NCBI RefSeq assembly: GCF_041260155.1
Contig: NW_027248278.1
Span: 21,256,941-21,320,940, forward strand
DNA length: 64,000 bases
Source of the DNA: Ptychodera flava
Taxonomy: Eukaryota; Hemichordata; Enteropneusta; Ptychoderidae
Direction: 5' to 3'
Shown: positions 16,095 through 27,700 of the stretch, in pieces
Layout of the letters: the number at the start of each line of letters is the position of its first letter
Numbering within the stretch: the first letter of the stretch is position 1
Translations under genes and position numbers: made by a program
The notes under the pieces: generated by a model
What the model was told of the DNA's origin: nothing
Database searches by the model: none
What the model saw: only the letters and a program-made list of their open reading frames with translations

Positions 16095-16154
<60 letters not shown>
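16092..16154. repeat. (AT)n microsatellite
   Basis: AT run with one phase slip, lying in the intron between exons 8 and 9 of copy B. Confidence 0.95.
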
Positions 16155-16155
<1 letters not shown>

Positions 16156-16417
16156 TTGAATATAGGGAAAAACTTGAAATGAAAAAATATTGACTGGAAA
16201 TATCATGTAATACTGTATAACGATGCGTATCTTCAAATAACACCAGTAGTGTTGTAGTTAATATAACATACAACTATTATATTTCAATTGGAGTTAGTTA
16301 AATACAGCAAGAGACATAAAACAACAACATTTTTAAATCAATGATATTATTAACATATTGCTTCAAAAATAGAATTTATTCATATAATTTTGTGCCTACA
16401 GTAAACAAGTAACTTAC

Positions 16418-16561
16418 GTTGATTATCACTGTAGAGGAGTCTGTTAGGAGATCCAGTTCCTGGGTTGCTGACTGCTCCTTTTGTTGAATCATTTCGAAGT
16501 AATGTCTTACAACTAGTTCCACTGCTGCATCGACCAGAAGCGACATGCAGTGTCATAACAC
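16418..16561 (-). pseudogene. copy B exon 8
   Basis: Acceptor GCTATAG|GT, then phase-1 reading with VMTLHVASGRCSSGTSC and AVSNPGTGSPNRLLY. It ends SDNQ before AAC|GTAAGT. Copies A and D have a stop codon 4 nt before the equivalent donor; here the local sequence differs and the stop is out of frame. Unspliced, the frame would end at 16380. Confidence 0.8.
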
Positions 16562-17375
16562 CTATAGCAAGTATGAGAGATGTCAAAATTTGTAAATTGT
16601 CAGTTGTACATACTAGTATCTGTGCATCTTCTATCCATTAGTGTAAGACAAGGCACTATTATGATCAATCATACCTTCGGTCAATTCATAAAAATTTTTG
16701 TACGCCTGGCAGACAATGCAGGTGTATGAAACGCAAAGTAACTGATGACTCCACTGCAGTGCCATTCATAGGGTATGAAAGTCTCAGTAGACCAAAGTAA
16801 AACAAATTATACCTGTACCAAATTAAGACAAGTGTTGTTATAGCTAACTTTGAAAGTAGATGAAACATTTCGAAAACAGGATAGAATATGATGTGGCGAA
16901 TGAGACATGCTTTCATGATAAATCATAATTCCGATAAAAGTTGAAATCTTTTGGAAGGAATGTTAAAGTAGCGCGTTTTGCCATCTTAAATTTATACCTG
17001 CATGACCTTCACTGATCAATCTTGCTGTTGCTTCAAAACTAGCAAAAACTGTCGGGAGTCATTCCATGTTTTCAACAATGGACACTATATTCCTAATTTT
17101 TTACAATTTATGTGCGGTTTATTTAATAACTGTTTTCCAGATAATTCGAACTACTCCTCTTTGTTTACATACCTGCCAAATGTCTATTATTGCCATTATA
17201 CTTTAAACATTCGCGATCTAACTGTAGCAAGTGCTTTGAAATTGGCGCCAAGGTTTCGTAAAAAATATTTAAATGTGATTCATCTAAATCAATCACTTCT
17301 TGTCCCTCTACAATTGTTTTGCTGAATACAAAACTGCGATATCAAATTGGTCCTTTTTAAAGGAAACGACAGTAT

Positions 17376-17561
17376 ACACATATTGACTGGCCATGAGGGC
17401 AACAGCATACGTCTGTACCCCGAGGGACTGTGAGTCACCCCCAAAAACAGACTGTTTCCCGAGGCCGTAGGCCGAGGGAAACAGTCTGTTTTTGGGGGTG
17501 ACTCACAGGCCCGAGGGGTTAAAGACGTATGCTGTTGCCCTCATGGCCAGTCAATATGTGT
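17376..17561. mobile_element. 186-bp near-perfect hairpin (foldback element)
   Basis: Arms of about 85 bp. The left begins CACATATTGACTGGCCATGA and the right ends with its reverse complement TCATGGCCAGTCAATATGTG. The loop is GGCCGTAGGCC. It lies in intron 7 of copy B and joins directly to the fragment at 17563-18050. Confidence 0.85.
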
Positions 17562-17562
17562 T

Positions 17563-18050
17563 TTGTAACACATCTCATCCGCAGCCATGCATAAGAACGT
17601 ACTATACACAAAACTTGTCTCATGTAGGCCTATGATGTAATATGTTGGAGTGGTTCGGTAAGAAAACGTTTTTCCTAACAGGCCCGGATCGCAATACTTC
17701 AGAACGTTCAATGCACCTTTGATTATAGTTTTCGTCCGTTTCGAGTCCTTGTTGGAAACCAAAGCATTCAATTCTTCTTCAGAAAGTAGGATAAACCAAA
17801 AAAATTCTCGACTATCGTTTCGATCGGCCGCAGACGACATCTTTGTTTACATTCCGGTCCGCGCACGCGTCAATGTCGTTTTTGACGTCAGCGGGCATCA
17901 TTTTTCGGAACTGATGCCTGGCAGGCAACAGTTCAAACAAATGATGCCTGATGACGTCGTTTACGTGGATCAGCACAAAAAGAATGCATCCCACGTGACT
18001 ATCAACTGGCGAATTAGAATACAGACTGCGGATGAGGTGTGTTACAAAGT
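17563..18050 (-). mobile_element. element fragment with a Crypton/DUF3504-like N-terminal reading frame
   Basis: Bounded by inverted copies of about 22 bp: TTTTGTAACACATCTCATCC at the left, and the complement of GCGGATGAGGTGTGTTACAA at the right. On the minus strand a reading frame starts at 17840 (MSSAADRND) and contains LSEEELNALVSNKDSKRTKT followed by GALNVLKYC. This resembles the N-terminal segment found before tyrosine-recombinase-type domains in Crypton-derived (DUF3504/ZMYM-like) proteins, from memory of the family. The frame then runs into the hairpin and stops, so no catalytic domain is present. An imperfect inner palindrome lies at 17884-17960. The family assignment is tentative. 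Confidence 0.45.
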
Positions 18051-18075
18051 CAGCTCACTCAAATGTATCACAAAC

Positions 18076-18247
18076 CTGCAGCGTGAGCACAGGCCATGGA
18101 TGTACCGCTCATAGTAGCGTATGCTATGTCGCTAGTGTGGTATGCACTCCTAACGTTTGAACCAGGGGCGAAGAGATCGAGGCATGTGCCGAAGTTGGAG
18201 AATCCAGATCTGGCGTCGGTGTTAGTGGTTGATCCAACAGTCTCGGC
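18076..18247 (-). pseudogene. copy B exon 7 (catalytic Ser)
   Basis: 172 nt, CTAG|GCCGAGACTG to GCAG|GTTTGT. It reads [19 protein letters not shown], then [16 protein letters not shown]. The catalytic Ser in GTS is kept, but the usual CPHVAG is CAHAAG. Open throughout. Confidence 0.85.
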
Positions 18248-19025
18248 CTAGGGTAATTGAGAGTGGGATATATACTCTTAGCCAGTTACCACATTCCACA
18301 TATAGTGACGGGAAGATCACACGAAGGTATTTTTATTAAAAGGTTGGGATCGCAGCGTTCAATAAACCAACATGCACTTTGCTATGCATTTCTATGTATT
18401 ACCATGGTGCTGGTAGGTGTCTTACCAAATTGCACACAGTACATGTTGAAACTAAAACATAATGTCATCAGGACCACGGATTGTTGAATCACATTAAGAA
18501 TTTAACCAATTAAACTGGCATATTTTAAATAGTTTATTTAAATTAACATAATTTAATTGACTGAAAGCATGAAGCGCCATGTTCTCCCAATGCAGAAAAC
18601 TTTACATGCTCAGCTTGCATCACTTTCGACCCTTAGGTCATCCGAACGGCGTTAAAAAGTCGCGTGGGACCCATATTAACAATGTAAACTGCATCAAAGA
18701 TATGTTAGTGATTGTTGAAAGTTACAACATAGTTGTCATAATGTGTATTACCGAGTGATGCAGTTACGTTGATGGTATGCATCTAGATATCATTGATGAA
18801 AAACGTTGATAATAAACAAGGAAGTCACATATACGCAGGTGCCATGAACCCCTTAAAGCTTGCTACCGTAGCAGTCAATGTTTACTGTGGACATTAGTGC
18901 GCTTTCGTTATCAACGTAAACATTTTTGGAGCTGAATAAGGATTTCTTGGCGTTTTCGTGTAATGTCATGTGCTCAACAGCCTCTCACTAAGGGGGAGTA
19001 AAATGGAGTACAGTGGAGTACATGC

Positions 19026-19210
19026 CTCAGCAACTCTTGCAGGGGAGGTGTTGCAGGCGTCAACATTGTCATTACAGGCAGCGACTACAGTTGGAAATCC
19101 AGCAGCAATAACAGCATGTATAGCATCGTTAAGAGCTGAGCTGGCGCCACCACAGAAACATACTGCACAAACACCGGGTCTTTGGCCAGATGCAGCGATT
19201 GCATTCAAAC
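19026..19210 (-). pseudogene. copy B exon 6 (oxyanion hole), GC donor
   Basis: 185 nt starting after TTTAG. It reads NAIAASGQRPGVCAVCFCGG through NTSPARVAE. The oxyanion motif is ACNDN, Asn retained. The donor is GAG|GCATGT rather than GT. Confidence 0.85.
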
Positions 19211-20479
19211 CTAAAGTATGAAATGAATTTATTCAGGTCAAAGAAAGGAAAAGTTACTCATTCTCGAATGTGCTGCTTTTTCATACGTATTTTCTATAAA
19301 GATTAAAAATAGAACATAAGCACTCACGTTCTGTTTTGCTGCCATGCAGCGTGCTACTAAGAAAGCCGTCATTCTTTACGGCCTAGGGGTCGGGGGAATC
19401 TGAGGGGGGTCAACCAAACATTGACAGTTACAAAAGAGGGTTGTTCAAAACGTTGTGAGAAAAGGGGGGACTATTCAATTTTTGAGAAGTGTATTGAAAC
19501 GTTTAGAGCAGTAATGGAATGAGCCAAAAACAGAAGAAAAGAATGAAACATGCTATGGACTATAAAATGCTAAAATTTTACAAAACATGGTAAACTTTAA
19601 TGTGTATTTATACCAAGTATATCGACTAGTATTACTAAATGAGCAATTTTTCAGTATTTCCTGATAAATATATTGCTTTAATTGCCTGAGCAAGCTTGAG
19701 AAAAATCTACTCGCCATTCTATAGGGTACTGATTACGAGGGAGAATGCGTCTTTTTATGTTCTCTGTCCTCTTGACACAAGTTTTTGCAATCTTTAAATG
19801 AACACGATAACGCAGAAACAAAGTTTTGATATTCTATATGAATAAAATGCCTTCTTTGCATGCACATTATTATACCGTTTTCTCTTTAAAATGTTAAATA
19901 CAAAAAGGTGGTCATGGAGGAATGCTCCCAGCAGATACCATCATCAGTGCACAGGATCTGGGACAAAACTAAACTGTGGTGAACTCATCCTCTATCATTA
20001 TAGAAATGTACATTTTTTGAAGTGCAATAACCATTTTGACATTAAACTATACCGTATTATCAGCTTTTCGTTAGAAGCCGACAGCCTGAGAAATCGCACG
20101 GCTGGCAAGGTCATTTCTCGATCGCAAAGTTAAAAATAATGAAGGGATAAAGGAAAATACTGACTCTTACTATTGGTCTATCGTTTACAGAAGTTTGAGG
20201 TTTTGAAAATAATACAAAAAAATCGCAGATGTTCCACTTCTGCATATTCTTTGATCTACAATCTCATGGAAATTGAAAAACTATGTTTTACCAGGTCCAA
20301 AATGTTTTGTCATTGTTTGGTCGTTGACTAATTGTGAAGCAAACACTGATCATGCAAAATTCAGTGTTCCATTTTCTAACAGTTTTACTTAGTGAAAATG
20401 ATAATTGAAAGCATTTCTCAGATTGTACTGGACTGCATCATTGTACAAATGTGTAAAGAAGTGAGTCCTTCTTTTGGAA

Positions 20480-21343
20480 CAAGCATGATGTATTTCTCAC
20501 CACAGTGTTGAGTTGACAGAGTAAAATCCAGTGAAATGAAATCTTGAAATAAACACAGATGTGTAAAGAAGTGAGTCCTTTCTCAAAACTTTCCAAGAAA
20601 GAGAGGGGACACGCCCACTGATTGGCACAGTCTCTCAGCCTGTCGCGTCCCCCCCCCCCGAACTTTCTAATTAATTCTCCCTGTCAGATATCCTATTGAA
20701 AATCCTGCATGATAGCCATTCAAATTAAACAATAGTGTATGGTTGGATACTAGTTATAGCACGAGGTTTATATCTACAGTTTGTTGTGACTTTGAATTTG
20801 ATTTCTTGACAGTTATCGACAGTTAACTTTCCTAAGTTGCCGGCAGGGAGAGGTCAGTCAAAATTTCTGTTAGAGAGAGGGATAACTCAATTTCATCATG
20901 TTTGGCAGGGGGGCTTCACTCGCCCTACCCCCCACCCCCACCCCCGCCGTAAACAATGATGGCTCCCTAAGCAATTACGCATTCATGTAGTTGCGTAGGT
21001 CATTGTTCCTTATGACCAGTTCGAAGTCTTGAATGTCCTGGAACGTTTTTTCAAGGTCACACAATCGTGTTTATTCTTAGGTACTTTATATTTTTGAACG
21101 GTAAATAGCCTATCAATAGAGACTTTCAGAGGACGCGTGAATACTTTGATTTCATTATGTTAGTGTAGCGATCGGGAAATGCCCGGAAATTTCTGAGGAA
21201 ATTTGATTTTTTCTATAAACGAGGGGCGGTACAGCTGATTAGTTAGACTTTGGGATTTCACTCAGGTGTTTATTTCAAGATTTCATTTCACTGGATTTTA
21301 CTCTGTCAACTCAACACTGTGGTGAGAAATACATCATGCTTGT
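20480..21343. mobile_element. 864-bp element with perfect ~77-bp inverted ends
   Basis: 20480-20556 and 21266-21343 are reverse complements over about 77 bp (left end begins ACAAGCATGATGTATTTCTC). The interior is non-coding with a polyC run near 20651. It sits in intron 5 of copy B. A 21-bp direct repeat (TGTGTAAAGAAGTGAGTCCTT) flanks the left arm at about 20450 and 20560. Confidence 0.85.
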
Positions 21344-21764
21344 ACCCAAAGAAAAACTCACTTCTTTTCGTATCTGCTTTTCATTTTCGCGGAGACTTAG
21401 TCATTAGTTTTAATAAAATTGTTTTTATGAAGATCGATGACTTCACTGGCTTTTCTGTCGGGATTCTGTTGTTAATTTCATGACTGGGTCGTATCAGCTT
21501 ACAATGAAATAAAAATGAGAAGACCATAGAAATATAAGACCATGTTACCGCATCATACTTGAAAGAGACCTGGAACAAGACACAAACCGGTAATCTTCAA
21601 TCAAGGTTATAACAATAAATGTAGCTGTATGGGAGTACCTGCTAGATTACCTGCCATATTAAGAAAATACTCGATTGAGATAAATCCACCAACGTTTTTT
21701 TCAAATTAAGCTTCATTTTAAAAACAATCGTGAAAACGTTTTTCGACACATTATTTGGACATAC

Positions 21765-21905
21765 CGGCAATGATGTTTGACGTCGCGCCAGCGGCCATAC
21801 AGTTGAAGACACGCACTGAGTGGACAGTTGCACCATGGGCAATACGACATTTCTACCGGCAACTGTAGCGGCAACATGGGTTCCGTGACCATGGCAATCT
21901 GAACC
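21765..21905 (-). pseudogene. copy B exon 5 (catalytic His), 1-nt deletion
   Basis: Begins SDCHGHGTHVAATVAGRN and ends, in the frame one nucleotide over, with HSVRVFNCMAAGATSNIIAG. It is 141 nt; the same exon is 142 nt in A and D. The shift falls around 21838. The acceptor (TTTAG) and donor (GCCG|GTATGT) are good. Catalytic His retained. Confidence 0.85.
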
Positions 21906-22177
21906 CTAAACATATCAAGTTTACAAAATTTAGAATATTACATTTATTTAGATAATTTCAAGTAAGTATCATCGATTGCATTGGCCGAATAAAAAGGTCA
22001 AGATTATGGGGGATATGATTCTCTTCAAAGTTTTCACCCAACAGTTAAGAAAGAAATAACGAATACTAAATCATTCATGTATTTCTGTAATAATACACAC
22101 ATACTTTAACACATTGATTTGCAGTGCCAACGTGTCCTTTGGCATATCTATAATTTTTACAACCGAAGTATACTTAC

Positions 22178-22287
22178 ATAATTACCACTGTCGAAATCCC
22201 AGAAGTATTGGGCACGGCCTCCGAATTCAACGTGGGTATAACGGATACCGGTGTCAACAATGTACACGGATGCTCCAGCACCATTAC
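22178..22287 (-). pseudogene. copy B exon 4 (catalytic Asp)
   Basis: 110 nt, CAAG|GTAATGG to TAT|GTAAGT. It reads NGAGASVYIVDTGIRYTHVE then FGGRAQYFWDFDSGNY. Catalytic Asp is in VDTG. Confidence 0.88.
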
Positions 22288-23220
22288 CTTGGCGGTGAAT
22301 AATTAAAATTAAATTAAAACGTGATTGCAAAGACTGATCATGAAATGCAGGGAAATAAGTAAAAGGGTGCGATATAGAAACGTTTGATGGAATCACATTT
22401 TTAACTTTATTTCATATTCAAGCTATGGTATGATACAGCTCACCGTCTCTCTCCGGGAAATAGCTAGCGAGAGGACCTCGGGATACAGAAACAATGTAGA
22501 GGCTCATAGTGTTCAAAGATAACACCATTATTTCATATACAGAGATTTTACATCGTGCCAGGTATTATCCGTTCCCATAAAAGCTATTGCTCGATAAAAC
22601 ATCTCATATATACAATTTGTAACGTGGTTATTTACATACAATTACCATCTCATCATTCCACGTAATGACGTGTTTATGGCCAAGGTTCATATCAACAGCT
22701 AAGGGCATTTAAACACAGGAACAATTATTTACTTATTTGATTTCTCACAATTCGTATTGCCATTGTTTGACTTTTAATTATCTGTATCAATATATTACAT
22801 CGTTCTGAACCTGATCATTTAACTTTACGCGGAATTAATGTCAGCGTGAACGACCTACGAGTTACGACGGAGGAGGAATGGGTTGCCGAAAATCAATTCT
22901 CTTTTATTCTTAAGGTACGATAATGAGAGTTTTTCTTAGTCTTAACTGAGAGGAGAATAATTCAATTTGATCAAGATTTATAAATACTGAAAGAAAGAAG
23001 TAAGATATCTTTAGATAATACCCTTTCCTCAAGCTATGGTGCCTTTTCTTAAATATGAATATTAATATTCAAATAAAGTTGTTTTAAAAAAGCTTCGTGT
23101 AGTTGATATTGAGCGGAGAACACTTTCGTACTCGATCTCTCATTAAGATTAATCTTATAAATCTAGTATATGAGTTTTAAATCAAATTCATTATCATTAA
23201 AAACTTGATTAGAATATTAC

Positions 23221-23343
23221 CGTATAAGTTACAGTTCCCATCAAGCGGAAGACTTCTCTGGTTAGTACGATCACTTCCCCATTCACAGGCTTTTTCATAA
23301 TGGCATCTTCTTCTATATATTCAACGAAATCCAACCCTGCGAC
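23221..23343 (-). pseudogene. copy B exon 3 (end of propeptide, start of mature enzyme), 1-nt deletion
   Basis: Acceptor TTAAAG|GTC. It reads VAGLDFVEYIEEDAIMKK, then the frame slips. The sequence one frame over matches the family (CEWGSDRTNQRSLPLDG). It is 123 nt against 124 in A and C. Confidence 0.85.
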
Positions 23344-23437
23344 CTTTAAAGAGTTTAGAATGGCATTTGTTTTACAACTGCTACCTTGAGTTGCACATAG
23401 CGCATATGCAAATTATCACATTCAATATGTCACTTAC

Positions 23438-23557
23438 GTTTTTGATTTGCGCTTCTTCAGCTTCAACAGCGACTCCATGAAACACATGTGTATATTTTCT
23501 CTTTACGGTGACCGATTCGGAAATCGCATTGACGAGGGTAACCATATCACCTCCATC
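23438..23557 (-). pseudogene. copy B exon 2 (I9 propeptide)
   Basis: 120 nt, CGTAG|GATGGAGG to AAC|GTAAGTG. It reads DGGDMVTLVNAISESVTVKR then KYTHVFHGVAVEAEEAQIKN. Matches the inhibitor_I9 fold segment of copies A and C. Confidence 0.85.
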
Positions 23558-24078
23558 CTACGGCAAACACGAAAACAAATGTAAAACTAATGAAATGGCC
23601 TTAAATAGAACTGAATTATCGACAGCATTTATGTCTTTCTGGGAATGGTTGAAAATCATTTATTCATAGACTTTGTTTTATTCAAGGAATCGTTGAGGCT
23701 AACAGGTAATGTCTGGCATGATTCTAATTGCGCTAGGACAACAAAACGTAAATAAAGTGCGGTGCATATGCCTAGCCGCACGACAAGTAAATGGGTCGTT
23801 GACTGTCTTAAAAGCTAAACATTATGTACATCCTAATGTAGGCCGGCCGACCTAATATTTTTGCCACGTTCAAAGAATCTGCAAGGCAAAATACGTTGTG
23901 AGATATCTATCGACGTTTCAATTGATAACCTGAATAATGGCTATACACTTGCATGGTTGACCCCTCCTGAATGATTGAGTTCTGGGTACGGTTTCGTTTG
24001 AATCGAGGAGGGGTATTAGTGTGACCAAGGAAGCTTCGAGCAATAGAAATGTCGGGGCTGGAAACTCTTCTTACTTAC

Positions 24079-24197
24079 TTTAAATTTCACCATATAGCTG
24101 TTCATTACAGGATCTTGAACTTTCAATATCGGGGCCAAAAGCGCAGCTTGTGTTGAAGCGACGAAGATGATGACGAGCAGATGGTTCATCGTGGTGT
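24079..24197 (-). pseudogene. copy B exon 1 (start codon, signal peptide)
   Basis: The ATG is at 24187-24189, eight bases after a TTCGAG acceptor. The hydrophobic leader NHLLVIIFVASTQAALLAP is followed by ILKVQDPVMNSYMVKFK, and the donor is AAA|GTAAGTAAG. Confidence 0.85.
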
Positions 24198-24659
24198 CTC
24201 GAAGGCAAAAAAAAAACAACAAAATAATTAGAGGCGAAAAGTATGATCAACATTTCTCTCCCTGTAAGTTAACCGTAATGTGCTGATTGTACAATAGCAG
24301 ACACCTTGTAGTTTTGCCAAACAGTTGATTACTAAACTCTACAGATATTATTCCTTTAATTCCATTCAATTTTTACGGCTAAAACATATGGTTTGTACTA
24401 TAAATTATGGTCGAAATTCTGTGATTTCCTTCAACTCTAGAATATTTATTCACTAAATATTGAACGTGAAACCTTGTAGACATAACAATGTACGGACACT
24501 TTAAAATATACACTTTAAAATGCAGGGACGAGGTGTAGTAAGAGTACCCGCCACTCAAAGGACGAGATTGATAAAAGCGCACTAGTCTATAAAAGTAAGT
24601 TTGTTTCACTGAAGTAAATTTCTGTAAAATTGGTCATCCCTTTCCTAATTCCAACTTAC

Positions 24660-24740
24660 CTCCCATATGGAAACTCCAGACTATCAGTGGTGTGGTAAAC
24701 TGTTGTGACACGCGTCCTTACACCAAATACAATGACTTTA
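24660..24740 (-). promoter_or_regulatory. copy B 5' non-coding exon (right edge approximate)
   Basis: GGAGTTTCCATATGGGAG|GTAAGTTGG on the minus strand is conserved in copy C (35640), including the GTAAGT donor. The conserved block extends back through TAAGGACGCGTGTCA. The transcription start is not determined and no clear TATA box is seen. Confidence 0.5.
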
Positions 24741-27700
24741 GTAAAACCAGATAAACCAATTGAAAATTCTTTATGTAAACGTCAATATGTTTACGTTTTA
24801 TCTCTTGTGTACGTTAAAACACCTGTTACAAGTCGCACTGGCTTACATACTTATTGATAACCCTGATATCATTCCAACGGCTACAATATCTGTAATAATA
24901 TTGTGCCTTCGACGTTCACGTTAAACGTATTATTACATCAAAATATATAACACATTTAACATGAATAGACGCCCACATAGTATATACATCATTTATCTAT
25001 TGATTTTTATTTTAAAGGAACGTTTCATTTTCTCTATGCTGAAAGGTACGTCAGTGCTGACAAATTTTATCTCTGCTTGCGAGAAGTTATTGCGAGGTAA
25101 TGATATATATATAACACAGCACAAATATTTACATTTCCCATTTTTGACAAAACCACCTGCTGAGAAAACATTACATTTGATGGATCACTACATAGAAACC
25201 TGTTGCCAGGCTAGAACTGGCAGAAACCTCTTGGTAGCTACAGGAATATTAAATGTCTTTTTCTGTGAGTCGAAATTCCTGTTAATCACAATTTTACTCC
25301 AAAGTTATCTGATTTGGAATTTTTATATAGTTATCTTAATAAAGGTTAGAGAAGGCAAGTAAGCTAAGGTTTGTCTACAGTCAGAATTAGCATCATTAAA
25401 AATTACTTCTGAAATATATCATTCTCAATACTTCTTGTATATTTGACATCACATCTTCACAACTGTTCATGCAGACACCGGTAAAATATAAAGCGAATAA
25501 GCTATTTTATTTGTGAAAACCACGTGCAAGGTGGGTTTGTTTTAGCAGGTATGCTTGACAGTGACATCATCTTTTCACTCCATATGTCTTATCCACTGAA
25601 ATATCTGATTTCAGTCTCCACCAGTACACTATCTTTCATTAGCGTGCCTTTTACGTCAATTTGACGAACCACTTCCATGAAAGTATTGTCTGTGTCCAAG
25701 GTAAGTTTTACTTCTAACATGTATTAGCATGGGATGACTAAATAATTACATACTAATCTTATGAAATTCTTAAATTGGCCAAAACAATTAAAGCAACATT
25801 AACAGCTGTTAGCACTTCTCTATATTTTGCTGTTCGCAGTTCAATTGTTGTTGGCGTCTTTACTTAAGCCTACGTTTTACACTATTATTGTTCGTCTCTG
25901 CATATCTGGTGTAACAGACTCACATTGCATGTCCATCTAAATGCACTTGAATTTGAAAGGTAGTCGCAGAAATTGTCATAGATATTCTCCATTTCGGTGC
26001 AAATAGTAGTTCTACGAACAAATAATCCATTCCAAAGCTCATTGCATACAGCAATAAATCGATCTTGTCATGTCAGCACAGTATCCCTTTCAAACAAAAA
26101 TCTGTCTAATCCTTAAAAAAGCGCCAATGAAGAGGCTGATGGAATTAATATGCATAAGAAAGTCCTGAAAAGTAAATTTAGAAATCTATTTTGATACTAG
26201 GGATAAATGCTGTGGTAAAGTTAATATGCAATTAGGGCATGGGGGCTCAGCAAAACCCAAATTGTTGATCAGTAATTAGATATTTGGAAAGCTATACATC
26301 TCAGTATGCGTTTACACTATATTGATTAATGTCTTCATCGGCGCATGCGTTGCGAAAGTTTCAGGAAGATCCCGCTTAGGGGTCAAATGTTTACATCACG
26401 AAATTTGAAGGCACTCTTCGCTGGGGAATTAGCACATTTCACTTACTTATGTAGCACTTACTGCCATATCTGCTTGCAGTGTCACAGGCCGACGCATACC
26501 TTATTCAGCTCTAGTTGGCTGGCAAATGTGCCACGCAGTGTAACACTTCGTGCCAGGTCAAAGGTCAGATAAATTATCATACTCCATTTGTTTGGAGTCA
26601 CCAATAAGCTGCAACCGCTATTCAATTTGCTGAATTGACAATGAATGAGCTATACCGCATTGCCTATTTAGAAATAATGTACATTAAAATGGGAAACGAA
26701 GACTGGCCGTTGGAGGAGGGCAAACGTTGACTTTCACGCAAAGTGAGAGAGTGTAATTGAGTGAATAGTTGGGTGATCGGGTAGGCTGCGGTTGGACTAT
26801 TAGAATGGAAACTTTATGGAATGTCTTTGAAATTAAAACGATATATCTATCCAAATATCTCACATGATGCTTGCAGATACGTTACTACCAAAGTCAAGAG
26901 ATAAACTTAAGCAATTCGGAGGAAGAGTTAATGTGTTGCGTTGAAAGAGAAAGTTCTATCGCCATCAACAGGACAGTGTGGAAAGTTTACCCAATTGCAT
27001 TGAGAAGCATACCAGCAGTGAGTACTTAAGACTAAAAGATAGACAATGTATCAAAAATATCGAAAAGCCCAGACAATATCATAGCATCTTTCAAACAGAA
27101 TATCTTGCCTATCTTCACTGAAATCGTCAATACGTTGATGTTACCACGTGATTGTGTTTTGAGTCATTCAAGAGTTTCTTGATTTCTCCAAATCCCTTAA
27201 ACATAACCCAGAGGAATAAAAAAGCTATGAAAATTTCATCCATTAAATATTAAATGCACTAGACTCAAACATTTCAATTCACGGAAAAAGGCCTACTATG
27301 TTTTGTATGAACTTTGTAAAGTACAAGTTTCTTGGACTTTTCTGATTTTCACAAAAATTCATGGTACAGTATCTCTAAATACTCGCTGTAGAAAATAGAC
27401 AAGGCTTCAGTTAACAAAAACTGGTGATATATCATTTTCAATGGTTCATGTCCTGACTAACAGTCCAACACTCCATCGCAAAATGCATGTCACATCTTCG
27501 TGATCTTCAATGCAGAGAATGTTTGCCAAAAACTCGTGGATATAATTATATTTCTTGCAAATTTTAGACATGTTACAATTCTTGTATCACGTTAATAGCA
27601 TAAAGGGGCAAAGTCGCTCTTCTCATGCAACCTTGAACCTTACGTGCTAATGTGCAATAGTTTATAGTGATTCCCAACTCTTGTTTACGGACGAGTAACC

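Larger units (their letters stand above)
15911..24189 (-). pseudogene. copy B: proteinase K-like subtilase, nearly complete, two frameshifts
   Basis: A secreted S8A peptidase gene with all eight coding exons in order and almost all splice sites good. The signal peptide starts MNHLLVIIFVASTQA. The I9-type propeptide includes DFVEYIEEDAIM. The triad exons keep Asp (YIVDTGIRYTH), His (GHGTH) and Ser (MSGTSMAC). The oxyanion motif is ACN rather than AGN. Two lesions break it: exon 3 is 123 nt instead of 124 (GAAAAAGCC where C has GAAAAGAGCC), and exon 5 is 141 nt instead of 142 (near 21838). Exon 6 uses a GC donor. The stop next to the exon 8 donor seen in A and D is lost, so the frame would run into a ninth exon. 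It may be a recent pseudogene, or a live gene with two assembly indels. A 5' non-coding exon lies near 24.7 kb. Confidence 0.8.

Noticed and set aside
18970..19221. Plus-strand open frame across exon 6 of copy B
   Set aside because: Antisense shadow of the minus-strand exon; the same holds for plus-strand frames over 10313-10495, 22114-22302, 33084-33278, 45868-46062 and 49438-49755.
24961..25362. 133-codon plus-strand open frame with hydrophobic ends
   Set aside because: The duplicated counterpart upstream of copy C (around 36.0-36.4 kb) does not keep a comparable frame, so it is not conserved; no known domain.
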